The notes beneath the pieces were generated by a model. It saw only the letters and a program-made list of their open reading frames with translations, did no database searches and was not told where the DNA came from. The position numbers were made by a program, and so were the translations under genes. Shown one piece after another: positions 50,667-59,620 of a stretch of DNA of 64,000 nt; positions within the stretch are counted from its first letter, which is position 1; each line of letters opens with the position of its first letter. This DNA is from Salinarimonas chemoclinalis (GTDB taxonomy: Bacteria > Pseudomonadota > Alphaproteobacteria > Rhizobiales > Beijerinckiaceae). The stretch covers positions 310,001 through 374,000 of the forward strand of contig NZ_JBGMWH010000003.1 in assembly GCF_041514305.1 (NCBI RefSeq), read 5' to 3'.

Positions 50667-52148
50667 TCACGCCGCCGTCGTCGCGGCGGGCTCCGCGTCC
50701 GCCTTCGGCGGCCTGCCCGCCCGCTCGCGGGCGAAGCGCTCCTGGAAGGTGCCGCCCTGGGGAGCGGGGAAGTCGCGGTGCTCCGTCCAGCCGCCGGCGA
50801 AGGGCAGCCAGCGGAATCGGCCCTTCGTCCCGCCCTTCTTGCGCCCCGCGAAGGCCAGCAGGTTCATGCCCACGCGGGTCGCCAGCCGGTAGAGCGCCGG
50901 GCGCCTGGCGAAGAAGGCCCAGGCCGCGATGCCGGAACGCACGGTGGCGGGCGAGAGGTGGCGCTCGAACTCGCGCTCGCGCCAATGGCGCATCAGCTTC
51001 GGCAGCGGGATGCGCACGGGGCAGACGCTCTCGCAGCGCCCGCAGAAGGTCGAAGCATTCGGAAGATGTCCGCCCTTGTCGACGCCGATGAGCGAAGGTG
51101 TCAGCACTGCGCCCATGGGTCCCGGATAGACCCAGCCATAAGCATGACCTCCGACAGCATGGTAAACCGGGCAGTGATTCATGCAAGCGCCGCATCGAAT
51201 GCAGCGCAGCATGTCCTCGAACTCGGTACCCAGCATGGACGAGCGGCCGTTGTCGATCAGCACGACGTGGTAGCTCTCCGGCCCGTCGAGGTCCTCGGGG
51301 CGGCGGGGGCCGGTGGAGAACGTCGTGTAGACGGACAGCTCCTGCCCGGTGGCGGAGCGGGCCAGCACGCGCAGGAGCTGGGCGGCGTCCTCGAGGGTGG
51401 GCACCAGCTTCTCGATCGAGGCCAGCACGACGTGGGTCTTCGGCAGGATCTGGGTGAGGTCGCCGTTGCCCTCGTTGGTCACGATGATCGAGGTGCCGGT
51501 CTCGGCGACGAGGAAGTTCGCCCCCGTGATGCCGACGTCGGCGGCGAGGAAGCGCTCGCGCAGCACGCCGCGCGCCTCGGTCAGCAGGTTCACCGGCTCG
51601 GAGAGGTCGCGCGTCGCGTCGAGGTGGGTGTGGGCGCGGCGGAAGTCCTCCTCCACCTGGGAGGCGTTGACGTGAACGGCGGGCGCGATGATGTGCGAGG
51701 GCGTCTCGTGGCGCAGCTGGATGATGTACTCGCCGAGATCCGTCTCCACCGGCTCGATGCCCGCCGCGGCGAGGTGGTCGTTGAGCCCGATCTCCTCGGA
51801 GATCATCGACTTGCCCTTGGTGACGGTGCGCGCGCCCTTCTCCCGGCAGATGGCGGTGACGATGGCCCGCGCCTCCGCCGCGTCCCGCGCGAAATGCACC
51901 ACCCCGCCCGACGCCTCCACCTCGGCGACGTAGGCCTCGAGGTAGAGGTCGAGATGGGCGAGGACGTGGTCCTTGATGTCGCGCGCGGAATCCCGCAGCG
52001 CCTCGAACTCCGGCAGCTTCCCCGCCGCCTTCGCCCGCTTCTCGATGAACCCCACCCGCACGTTCGAGAGCGCCCGCTGCAGCTGCACGTCGTGGAGCGC
52101 CGCGTGGGCGTTGTCCTTGAACCGGGGGGAGGTGGAATGGTGGGACAT
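50667..52148 (-). CDS. lutB: LutB/YkgF-family iron-sulfur protein of lactate utilisation
   Basis: 493-residue protein with an N-terminal LUD domain (TKGKSMISEEIGLN; LVAETGTSIIVTNEGNGD) and a C-terminal ferredoxin-like part holding two [4Fe-4S] motifs: CIRCGACMNHCPVY and CGRCESVCPVRIPLPKL. Length and motifs match LutB. It is the first gene of the visible operon; lutA, normally just upstream, is missing, and a restriction locus on the other strand begins 177 bases away. A G-rich tract fills the intervening space. The start at 52148 has GGGAG nine bases upstream. Confidence 0.92.
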   Translation of the reverse strand: MSHHSTSPRFKDNAHAALHDVQLQRALSNVRVGFIEKRAKAAGKLPEFEALRDSARDIKDHVLAHLDLYLEAYVAEVEASGGVVHFARDAAEARAIVTAICREKGARTVTKGKSMISEEIGLNDHLAAAGIEPVETDLGEYIIQLRHETPSHIIAPAVHVNASQVEEDFRRAHTHLDATRDLSEPVNLLTEARGVLRERFLAADVGITGANFLVAETGTSIIVTNEGNGDLTQILPKTHVVLASIEKLVPTLEDAAQLLRVLARSATGQELSVYTTFSTGPRRPEDLDGPESYHVVLIDNGRSSMLGTEFEDMLRCIRCGACMNHCPVYHAVGGHAYGWVYPGPMGAVLTPSLIGVDKGGHLPNASTFCGRCESVCPVRIPLPKLMRHWREREFERHLSPATVRSGIAAWAFFARRPALYRLATRVGMNLLAFAGRKKGGTKGRFRWLPFAGGWTEHRDFPAPQGGTFQERFARERAGRPPKADAEPAATTAA

Positions 52149-52193
52149 CGGGCGGCGCTCCCGGGGCGGGCGGGTGGTGGGGGGAGTTGTAGC

Positions 52194-52224
52194 GGGGGAA
52201 CGGGGGGATGGCGAGGGGGTGGGG
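52194..52224 (+). other. G-quadruplex motif upstream of the restriction locus
   Basis: G5-AAC-G6-ATGGCGA-G5-T-G4, with loops of 3, 7 and 1 bases, inside a longer G-rich stretch (about 52162-52246). It lies between lutB and the res gene. The folding is inferred from the pattern. Confidence 0.55.
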
Positions 52225-52324
52225 AGTCGCGGGGGTCTCGGTGGGGTGCTCGCGTCGGCGTAGGAATGTTCGCGATCTTGACAGTTGCGTACCGGATGCG
52301 CTTGCTCGTGGAACGGGGGTGGTC

Positions 52325-55315
52325 ATGAGTTTCGGCACGAATCCGGTCGTCAACACGCCGTTCGCGGCGCCGCGGCAGCACTACCAGCTGGGCGAGGACG
52401 GACAACCCACGGGCGTGCTCGTCGACGGGCGGCGGCCGAGCGTGCAGATCGTGCCGGTGCCGCAGGCGCGCAGACAGAAGAAGGAGCCCGAGCTCGATCT
52501 CGGGGATCTCGCGCAACGCGTCGAGGAGAACCGGCTCGTCAACCGCATCCGCGAGCGCGTCGACGCGTGGCGCAAGTCGCCGGACCGGCTGAGCCGCGTC
52601 ACACCCGAGACGCGCCGCCTGATCGAGCACTGGACCGACCCGGACCGCACGCGCAAGCTCTTCTTCTGCCAGATCGAGGCGCTGGAGACGCTGATCTACC
52701 TCACCGAGGTCGATCCCGGACGCTTCCGCGGAGAGATCGAGGAGGCGAACGAGGAGGCCAATCCCGGCCTCACCCGCCTCGCCTCGAAGATGGCGACCGG
52801 GTCCGGCAAGACCACCGTCATGGCGATGATCATCGCCTGGCACGCGGTGAACAAGGCGCGCCACCGCAACTCCAGCCGGTTCACCGACGCCTTCCTCGTG
52901 GTCTGCCCCGGCATCACCATCAAGGACCGGCTGCGGGTGCTGATGCCGAGCGACCCGGAGAACGTCTATGCCGCGCTCGACCTCGTGCCCACCGACCTGC
53001 GCGACGGGCTCGGCAAGGCGCGCATCGTCATCACCAATTACCACGCCTTCATGCCGCGCGAGACCTTGCAGGTCTCGAAGCTCAACCGGCAGGTGCTCGG
53101 CGGGCTCGAGGGCGAGAAGCGTTTCGTCGAGACCGACGGCCAGATGGTCAGGCGCGTCGCCAAGGACCTGATGGGCCGCAAGGGCATCCTCGTCCTCAAC
53201 GACGAGGCGCATCATTGCTATCGCCATCGCGAGCTGACCGCGCAGGAGAAGCTCGACGCGGAGGAAAAGGACGAGGCCAAGAGGGCGGAGGAAGCGGCGC
53301 GTGTCTGGATCACCGGCATCGAGGCGTTCGACCGCGTGCTCGGCATCAAGACCGTGCACGATCTCTCGGCGACGCCGTTCAACCTGAAGGGCTCCGGCTA
53401 CCCGGAAGGTTCGCTGTTCAAGTGGGTCGTCTCCGATTTCTCGCTGCTCGACGCGATCGAGAGCGGCATCGTCAAGGTGCCGCGCATTCCCGTTCTCGAC
53501 GACCGCGTCGCCGGCGAGATGCCGCTCTTCCGCAATCTCTACCGCAACATCCAGGCGGGCGACCGGCCGCTGCCGCGCAAGGGGCGCGCCAAGCAGTCGA
53601 AGATCGCCATGGACCCGCAGGATCTGCCCGGCCTTCTGGAGAGCGCGCTCGGCGCGCTCTACGGCCACTATGCCGAGATCCACGAAGCCTGGGAGCGGGA
53701 GCCGCTGCTGGGGCGCCCGCCGGTCTTCATCGTGGTCTGCAACAACACGACCACGTCGAAGCTCGTCTACGACCACATCGCCGGCTACGAGATCGAGGAC
53801 CCCGAGGGCGGGCCGTCCCGCTTCGTCCCCGGTCGGCTGAAGCTCTTCCAGAACATCGACGATAACGGCCGCGAGGCGCGGCCCATGCGCACGCTGCTGA
53901 TCGATTCCGAGCAGCTCGATTCGGGCGAGGCGCTCTCGGACGAGTTCCTGCGCGCCGCCGGCCCGGAGATCGCGCGGTTCAAGGAGGAGATGCGCCGCCG
54001 CGGGCAAGGCGACCCGGAGAAGCTGTCGCCACAGGACATCCTGCGCGAGGTGATGAACACGGTCGGGCGCCCCGGCAAGCTCGGCGGCGACATCCGCTGC
54101 GTCGTCTCCGTGTCGATGCTCACCGAGGGGTGGGACGCCAACACCGTGACGCACATTCTCGGCGTGCGCGCCTTCGGCACGCAGCTGCTCTGCGAGCAGG
54201 TGGTGGGCCGCGGCTTGCGGCGCATGTCCTACGAGGTGGACAGGGCCACGGGGCTCTTCCCCGTGGAATATGCCGACGTGCTCGGCATCCCCTTCACCTT
54301 CGCCAACGCCTCGAAGACGAAGACCGCGCCCAAGCCCCCGCCGCCAGTGACGCATGTGCGCACGCGCCGCGACCGGCCGGACCTCGAGATCCGCTTCCCG
54401 CGGGTGCAGGGCTACCGCGTGGTGTTCCCGCGCCGGCCGCTCACCGCGACCTTCACCGAGAACAGCCGCTACGAGCTGACGCCGGACATGATCCCGACCC
54501 AGGTCGAGAACGAGCCCTTCATCGGCGAGGGCATCACCTTCGATCTGCGCGAGGACGCCGAGCGGCTGCGGCTCAAATCGGTGATCTTCGACGTCGCCGG
54601 CCACACGCTGCGCAAGTATTTCCGCGACGACGAAGGCGCGGTGGAAGTGTGGCGCTTCCCCGAACTGGTGCGCATCACCGAGCGCTGGTTCGACACGTGC
54701 CTCGTCACCCGCGGCGAGGTGCCCAAGCAGTTCATGAAGTTCCGGCAGTTCGCCGATGAGGCCGCGAACCGCATCTACACCGCCTGCGCTCGCGGGCAGG
54801 CCGCGGGCGGCGGCACCGAGCGCACGCTGCCGATCCTCGACCCGTTCACGCCGGAAGGCTCGACCAACCACGTCGACTTCACCACGACGAAGACGCTGCT
54901 GTTCAAGACACGGCTCTCGCCCGTCGACCACGTGGTGGCCGACAGCGAATGGGAGCTCGCCTTCGCCGAGACGCTGGAGCGGATGAAGGACGTGGTGGTG
55001 TCTTACGTCAAGAACCACGCCCTCCAGTTCGAGATCCCCTACCACTATGCCGGCGCGGAGCGCCGCTACCGCCCGGACTACGTCGTGCGCCTGCGCGACG
55101 GCGGGGCGAAGCCGCTAAACCTCGTCGTCGAGATCAAGGGGCTGAAGGACAACAAGGACGCGGCGAAGGCGGACGTCGCGACTGGGATCTGGGTTCCTGC
55201 CGTGAACGCGGCGGGGCGCTTCGGGCGCTGGGCGTTCGTGGAGATTGGGCAGGATATTTTCGAGGCGGAGCGGGTGCTGCGGGGGATCGCGGCGGGGAAG
55301 AGGGAGGCAGCATAA
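52325..55315 (+). CDS. Type III-like restriction enzyme subunit (helicase-nuclease)
   Basis: 996-residue DEAD/DEAH-type protein. Superfamily 2 motifs in order: Walker A MATGSGKTT (Lys162), DEAH box NDEAHH (293-296), SATPFNLKG, and motif VI QVVGRGLRR in the second RecA fold, preceded by MLTEGWDANTV. The C-terminal nuclease has Asp918 (YRPDYVVRL) and E936-I-K938 (VEIKG), a PD-(D/E)XK centre. It should form a complex with the Mod protein and cut DNA after ATP-driven sensing of unmodified sites. A consensus TTGACA lies at 52278-52283, with a weak -10. Base composition is close to the rest of the genome. The stop TAA directly abuts the ATG of the next gene. Confidence 0.9.
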   Translation: MSFGTNPVVNTPFAAPRQHYQLGEDGQPTGVLVDGRRPSVQIVPVPQARRQKKEPELDLGDLAQRVEENRLVNRIRERVDAWRKSPDRLSRVTPETRRLIEHWTDPDRTRKLFFCQIEALETLIYLTEVDPGRFRGEIEEANEEANPGLTRLASKMATGSGKTTVMAMIIAWHAVNKARHRNSSRFTDAFLVVCPGITIKDRLRVLMPSDPENVYAALDLVPTDLRDGLGKARIVITNYHAFMPRETLQVSKLNRQVLGGLEGEKRFVETDGQMVRRVAKDLMGRKGILVLNDEAHHCYRHRELTAQEKLDAEEKDEAKRAEEAARVWITGIEAFDRVLGIKTVHDLSATPFNLKGSGYPEGSLFKWVVSDFSLLDAIESGIVKVPRIPVLDDRVAGEMPLFRNLYRNIQAGDRPLPRKGRAKQSKIAMDPQDLPGLLESALGALYGHYAEIHEAWEREPLLGRPPVFIVVCNNTTTSKLVYDHIAGYEIEDPEGGPSRFVPGRLKLFQNIDDNGREARPMRTLLIDSEQLDSGEALSDEFLRAAGPEIARFKEEMRRRGQGDPEKLSPQDILREVMNTVGRPGKLGGDIRCVVSVSMLTEGWDANTVTHILGVRAFGTQLLCEQVVGRGLRRMSYEVDRATGLFPVEYADVLGIPFTFANASKTKTAPKPPPPVTHVRTRRDRPDLEIRFPRVQGYRVVFPRRPLTATFTENSRYELTPDMIPTQVENEPFIGEGITFDLREDAERLRLKSVIFDVAGHTLRKYFRDDEGAVEVWRFPELVRITERWFDTCLVTRGEVPKQFMKFRQFADEAANRIYTACARGQAAGGGTERTLPILDPFTPEGSTNHVDFTTTKTLLFKTRLSPVDHVVADSEWELAFAETLERMKDVVVSYVKNHALQFEIPYHYAGAERRYRPDYVVRLRDGGAKPLNLVVEIKGLKDNKDAAKADVATGIWVPAVNAAGRFGRWAFVEIGQDIFEAERVLRGIAAGKREAA

Positions 55316-55966
55316 ATGTTAAAAGGATTTCAGCTCGGAATCAACGCTGCAGTTCAAAGAATAGCTACTGACGCAAGGCAGATATGCGGAGAATGGGACG
55401 AAATCATCGATGAAGATGATTTTACATCACAGTTTGTGAGGAAGATAAAAGATTCACTGAACAATGAAAATTTGCATGGGCTTCAGTTCAAGGCCAGGGT
55501 GTCAAGACTCAAGTGGCGGGGGGCGCGGTCGCAAGAGCGCGTCTTGGGAGCTGATCTATTCTTGAGCGTGGACGTGAAGGCACGAAATTACGCAGCCTGC
55601 AAGGGTTATTTTGTACAGGCTAAAGCTTCTAATGTTTCGAAGTACGACCCGGATTTCAAATTCGATGATCATCTGCGTCGTCAGGTCAGACGCATGCTGG
55701 CCGTCACGCCCGAATCCTATGTGTGGATCTATGCTCCGGACGGTGTGTCGGTACTGCGAGCTGGGGCGGTGGGCGCCGCTGGGAGCGCTGGAAGACTGAA
55801 AGATTCTTTGCCCTTCACCATCAGCGGCTTCTTTAGATCCTGTTTCAGTTCTCGAAGTGGTGACTTCCGGCTCGGCAGCAAAGGCAAGTATGGGATGCAG
55901 CTTGAAATCGAAAAACTTCGAGCAACAAGGATCCTGGAAATCGTTGCGACTGGAGAGGACATTTAA
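55316..55966 (+). CDS. Unrecognised low-GC protein between res and mod, possible PD-(D/E)XK-like core
   Basis: 216 residues, no family recognised. The sequence contains GADLFLSVDVKARN then GYFVQAKAS: Asp80, Gln101 and Lys103 fit a D-x20-QxK variant of the restriction-nuclease core. The region after this (HLRRQVRRMLAVTPESYVWIYA) is basic and could bind DNA. The ATG begins immediately after the res stop (TAAATG) and the stop lies 14 bases before mod, so it is expressed with the system. GC is clearly lower than in its neighbours (24 of 60 bases in 55381-55440), a sign of recent acquisition. It may be a specificity, anti-phage or regulatory subunit. Confidence 0.6.
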   Translation: MLKGFQLGINAAVQRIATDARQICGEWDEIIDEDDFTSQFVRKIKDSLNNENLHGLQFKARVSRLKWRGARSQERVLGADLFLSVDVKARNYAACKGYFVQAKASNVSKYDPDFKFDDHLRRQVRRMLAVTPESYVWIYAPDGVSVLRAGAVGAAGSAGRLKDSLPFTISGFFRSCFSSRSGDFRLGSKGKYGMQLEIEKLRATRILEIVATGEDI

Positions 55967-55980
55967 CCCATGGAGCGAAT

Positions 55981-58785
55981 GTGAGAACCCGCACCACCAC
56001 CGCCGACGTCGACGCCTACGAGCACGGCGAGGCGAAGCGCACCAACATCCCCACCGCCGAACTCCAGGCCTTCGCGCCGGACGACGGGGCGAAGACGTTG
56101 CTGTATCCGCGCAACCCGGATCTCGACCCGCAATTGGTCTGGCGGGGGAAGGATGCGGAGGATGCGGAGCCGCTCGCGGTGGACGCGGCACCGATCTACA
56201 TTCAGGAGAAGATCCGGCCCGAGGCGATCGTCGCCGATCTGCAGCGGCGCTCGAAGGCGCGGCGGGAGGAGGCGGCGGAGCAGGTGGACCTGTTCGCCGA
56301 TTTCGACGGCATCGACGATCCCGAGGCGAAGACCGAATTTTACACGCACGATGCCAATTGGGCGAACCGGATGATCCTGGGCGATTCGCTCCTCGTTATG
56401 GCGAGCCTCGCCGAACGGGAGAATCTGCGCGGGCGTGTGCAGGCGATCTATTTCGATCCGCCCTACGGGATCAAGTTCAACTCGAATTGGCAGCCCTCGA
56501 CCCGGACGCGAGACGTCAAGGACGGCAAGCTCGAGAGCATGTCGCGCGAGCCGGAGGTAGTGCGGGCATTTCGCGATACATGGAAAGACGGGATCCACTC
56601 GTATCTGAGTTACCTCCGAGATCGGCTGACGGCTGCCAGGGACTTGTTGACCGAGAGTGGTAGCGTCTTCGTTCAAATCGGGGACGAGAACGTCCACTTG
56701 GTGCGCAGTCTTCTGGACGAAGTCTTCGGTGCTGATAATCACTGCGCTCAAATTATCTTCAGAAAGACGACAGGAAAGGGTAGTGATCTTCTCGATGTGA
56801 CAGTGGACTTCATTGTTTGGTACGCAAAAGATCGTAGTGTTGTGAAGTACCGACCGCTCTTCGAGGAGCGCGACCCAACCTCGGAGGTGAATCTACGTCT
56901 GGTCCAAATGCCAGACGGCCAGAGAAGGACGCTCACGCGTGCCGAGTTCGAGGGGTCTGCCGAGTTGCCGAAAGGTGCTCGAATATACCGTCCGAACCCA
57001 CTGACGAGTTCTCGTGTGCCCCAAGGGGCAGACCTAAGGTCGTACCTCTTCAACGGCCAGCAGTTTACGCCGGGCAAGGGTACCTTCAAGACGAATCTCG
57101 TCGGCTTGAGCAGAGTTCAGAAAGCCGATCGTTTGATGGCCGTCGGTAGATCACTAAGCTACATCAGATTTCTCGATGATTTTCGATTCCGCCCGCGAGC
57201 GGATGTGTGGGACGACACAAGGACCGGCGGTTTCGCAGACGAGAAGATCTACGTTGTACAGACCACAGCGAAAGCCGTCGAACGCTGCCTTCTCATGACC
57301 ACCGACCCCGGCGACCTCGTGCTCGATCCCACCTGCGGGTCCGGCACGACGGCCTATGTCGCCGAGCAATGGGGTCGGCGCTGGATCACCATCGACACGA
57401 GCCGCGTCGCGCTGGCGCTGGCGCGCACGCGGCTGATGGCGGCGAAGTTCGACTACTACATCCCGCGCGATTGCGAGGAGGGCGCGGCCAAGGAGAGCGA
57501 GATCCTCGGCCGGCCCGTGCCGGGGCCGGACCACGGCGGCAAGCCCGACCTGCGCCAGGGCTTCGTCTACGAGCGCGTGCCGCGGGTGACGCTCAAGGCC
57601 ATCGCCAACAACACCGAGATCGACGAAATTCACGCCGCCTACGAGCCCCGGCTCGAGGAGGCGCGCGGGATGCTCAATACGGTCCTCGACGAGACGTGGG
57701 AGGAGTGGCAGGTCCCGCGTGAGACGAAGCCGAGCTGGCCCGCGGCCGCCTGCGAGGCGCATGCGGCCTTCTGGTCCCTGCGCCGGGAGCGGCAGGCGGA
57801 GATCGACGCCTCGATCGCGCGCAATGCCGAGGTGGAGCTGCTCTACGACAGGCCGTACAAGGCAAGGGGCGTGGTGCGCGTCTCCGGGCCCTTCACCGTC
57901 GAGAGCCTGTCGCCGCACCGCGTGCTGCCGCTCGCCGAGGACCCGGTGCTGCTCGACGCGCTCGGCGAAGGCGGGGGCGACGCGGCGGCGGACGGGGCGA
58001 CGCAGCCGCAGACGGACTTCGCGACCGTCGTGCTCGAGAACCTCAAGGCCGCGGGGGTGCAGAACACCAAGAAGGGCGAGACGCTCCGGTTCGAGTGGAT
58101 CAAGCCCTTCGCGTCGAAACGCGGCTACATCGCCTTCGAGGCGCAATACAGCGAGGGCGGGGCGGTGAAGCGCGCGGCCATCGCCATCGGGCCGGAATAC
58201 GACACGGTGGGGTTCGACCTCGTGAAGAACGCCGCGCGCGAGGCGATGCACGCCTTCGACACGCTGATCGTCTGCGGTTTCGCCTTCGCGCCGGAGGTGG
58301 ACGACTCGCGCCTCCATTTCGGCGAGCTGACCGTGCTGAAGGCGCGCATGAACCAGGACCTGCGCATGGGTGACAAGCTGAAGGCGGGGACGGGCAACCT
58401 CTTCGTCGTCTTCGGCGAGCCGGACATCGCGGTGGAGCACCTGCCCGACGGGATGGTGCGCGTGGAGATCCGCGGCGTCGACATCTTCGACCCGACGACG
58501 GGGGAGGTGCGCTCCTCGCAGGACCCCGCCGAGGACATCGCCTGCTGGTTCATCGACGACGCGTACGACGAGGAGAGCTTCTTCGTGCGCCAGGCCTACT
58601 TCCTGGGGCGCGACCCCTACGAGAGCCTGAAGCGGGCGCTGAAGGCGGAGATCGACGAGGCGGCGTGGGGGGAGCTGCACTCCACGGTGTCGCGGCCGTT
58701 CCGCCCGCCGGCGAACGGGCTGATCTGCGTGAAGGTGATCAACCATTTCGGCGACGAGGTGCAGAAGGTGTTCCGTGTGACGTGA
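55981..58785 (+). CDS. Type III-like DNA (adenine-N6) methyltransferase Mod with mosaic centre
   Basis: 934-residue beta-class methyltransferase. Motif IV DPPY is at 159-162 (IYFDPPYGIKF); motif I DPTCGSG at 449-455 (LDPTCGSGTTAYVA), so catalytic and AdoMet motifs are in IV-then-I order with the target recognition region between. A C-terminal part of about 400 residues interacts, by analogy, with Res. The recognition region (about 56550-57290) is much lower in GC than either flank (27 of 60 bases in two sampled lines) and uses codons unlike the rest. GTG start at 55981 has GGAG five bases before it. It protects sites that Res would cut. Confidence 0.88.
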   Translation: MRTRTTTADVDAYEHGEAKRTNIPTAELQAFAPDDGAKTLLYPRNPDLDPQLVWRGKDAEDAEPLAVDAAPIYIQEKIRPEAIVADLQRRSKARREEAAEQVDLFADFDGIDDPEAKTEFYTHDANWANRMILGDSLLVMASLAERENLRGRVQAIYFDPPYGIKFNSNWQPSTRTRDVKDGKLESMSREPEVVRAFRDTWKDGIHSYLSYLRDRLTAARDLLTESGSVFVQIGDENVHLVRSLLDEVFGADNHCAQIIFRKTTGKGSDLLDVTVDFIVWYAKDRSVVKYRPLFEERDPTSEVNLRLVQMPDGQRRTLTRAEFEGSAELPKGARIYRPNPLTSSRVPQGADLRSYLFNGQQFTPGKGTFKTNLVGLSRVQKADRLMAVGRSLSYIRFLDDFRFRPRADVWDDTRTGGFADEKIYVVQTTAKAVERCLLMTTDPGDLVLDPTCGSGTTAYVAEQWGRRWITIDTSRVALALARTRLMAAKFDYYIPRDCEEGAAKESEILGRPVPGPDHGGKPDLRQGFVYERVPRVTLKAIANNTEIDEIHAAYEPRLEEARGMLNTVLDETWEEWQVPRETKPSWPAAACEAHAAFWSLRRERQAEIDASIARNAEVELLYDRPYKARGVVRVSGPFTVESLSPHRVLPLAEDPVLLDALGEGGGDAAADGATQPQTDFATVVLENLKAAGVQNTKKGETLRFEWIKPFASKRGYIAFEAQYSEGGAVKRAAIAIGPEYDTVGFDLVKNAAREAMHAFDTLIVCGFAFAPEVDDSRLHFGELTVLKARMNQDLRMGDKLKAGTGNLFVVFGEPDIAVEHLPDGMVRVEIRGVDIFDPTTGEVRSSQDPAEDIACWFIDDAYDEESFFVRQAYFLGRDPYESLKRALKAEIDEAAWGELHSTVSRPFRPPANGLICVKVINHFGDEVQKVFRVT

Positions 58786-58791
58786 TCCCCC

Positions 58792-59448
58792 TCACCGCCC
58801 CAGCCGCCCCTTGCGCGGTGGCGGGGGCGGGCGGAGCTGGTCGGCGAGCTCGCGCTCGATCGTGTCGCCGGGGCGCAGGCCCTGCATGGTGCGCAGCGCC
58901 GCGCGGAGCGCGCGGCTGGAGCGGCGGGTGATGGGCGGGTCTCCCGGCTGCCGCTTGGGCTTGCGCTTGCGCGGCGGCGGGTTCGCGGGCGGGTTCAGGC
59001 GCCGGCCGCGGCGGATCTTGTTCTCGGCCCGCGCGCGGGCGAGGAGGTCGAGCGCCTCGGCGAGCGCCGCGGGATCGGGCCGCGGATCGGCCACGATGGC
59101 GTCGACGAGCCGGTTGCAGGCGGCGAGCAGCTCCTGCGCCAGCGCTCGGCCGATGCGGTTGGGCGTGTAGCGCGCCTCCGGCGGCCGCAGCGCTGAGCGG
59201 CAGGCGCCGGGCGGGCGCGTCCAGCCCCGGCGGGCGCTCCAGCGCGAGATCGTGCCCTTGTCCACCCCGGTCCGCTCGGAGATCTCGCGAAGCGGGATGA
59301 TCGTGCCCTCGACCAGAGACCGCACCCGCTCGACCGTCTCCGGCGCATGAGCCTGGCGCTTGTGCACCCGCGGCGGCCGCGCCGGCACGTCGGAGGCGCT
59401 GAGCCGGACGATCACCGGTTCCCGCCGGGTGAAGAGAGGTACCCTCAT
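58792..59448 (-). CDS. Helix-turn-helix protein of unknown function
   Basis: 218 residues, Arg/Pro/Ala-rich. An HTH is visible near 55-80: RSLVEGTIIPLREISERTGVDKGTISRW, of the homeodomain-like kind found in transposases and terminase small subunits. The centre (AQELLAACNRLVDAIVADPR) looks helical, and the C-terminus is highly basic and proline-rich (PPRKRKPKRQP). The ATG at 59448 has GAGGAA seven bases upstream. It converges on mod with a six-base gap. Similar HTH proteins exist in Rhizobiales; the role is unknown and a link to the restriction locus is only positional. Confidence 0.65.
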   Translation of the reverse strand: MRVPLFTRREPVIVRLSASDVPARPPRVHKRQAHAPETVERVRSLVEGTIIPLREISERTGVDKGTISRWSARRGWTRPPGACRSALRPPEARYTPNRIGRALAQELLAACNRLVDAIVADPRPDPAALAEALDLLARARAENKIRRGRRLNPPANPPPRKRKPKRQPGDPPITRRSSRALRAALRTMQGLRPGDTIERELADQLRPPPPPRKGRLGR

Positions 59449-59533
59449 GGCGCGTTCCTCGGCGCGAGCCTCGCGGTCGCAACAGAACAAATAATGAACG
59501 AATCATCGTCCGAGTCAAGCACACGGGACGCCG

Positions 59534-59574
59534 CCCCGCCCCGAGCCTTCCCCCTCCCCGAGCCGCCCCCGCCC
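59534..59574 (-). other. G-quadruplex motif (minus strand) upstream of zapE
   Basis: On the + strand C4-G-C4-GAGCCTT-C5-T-C4-GAGCCG-C5-G-C3, giving six G runs on the - strand with loops of 1, 7, 1, 6 and 1 bases. It lies in the 172-base divergent region between the HTH gene and zapE. Folding is inferred. Confidence 0.5.
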
Positions 59575-59620
59575 GCTTTCCCGTTGAACCCGCTCGCGTG
59601 CGGCGCTAGAGCACTCCCCC

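Noticed and set aside
55981..58785. Search for simple-sequence repeats that would make mod phase variable
   Set aside because: No homopolymer or short tandem repeat long enough for slippage was seen in the gene or its start.
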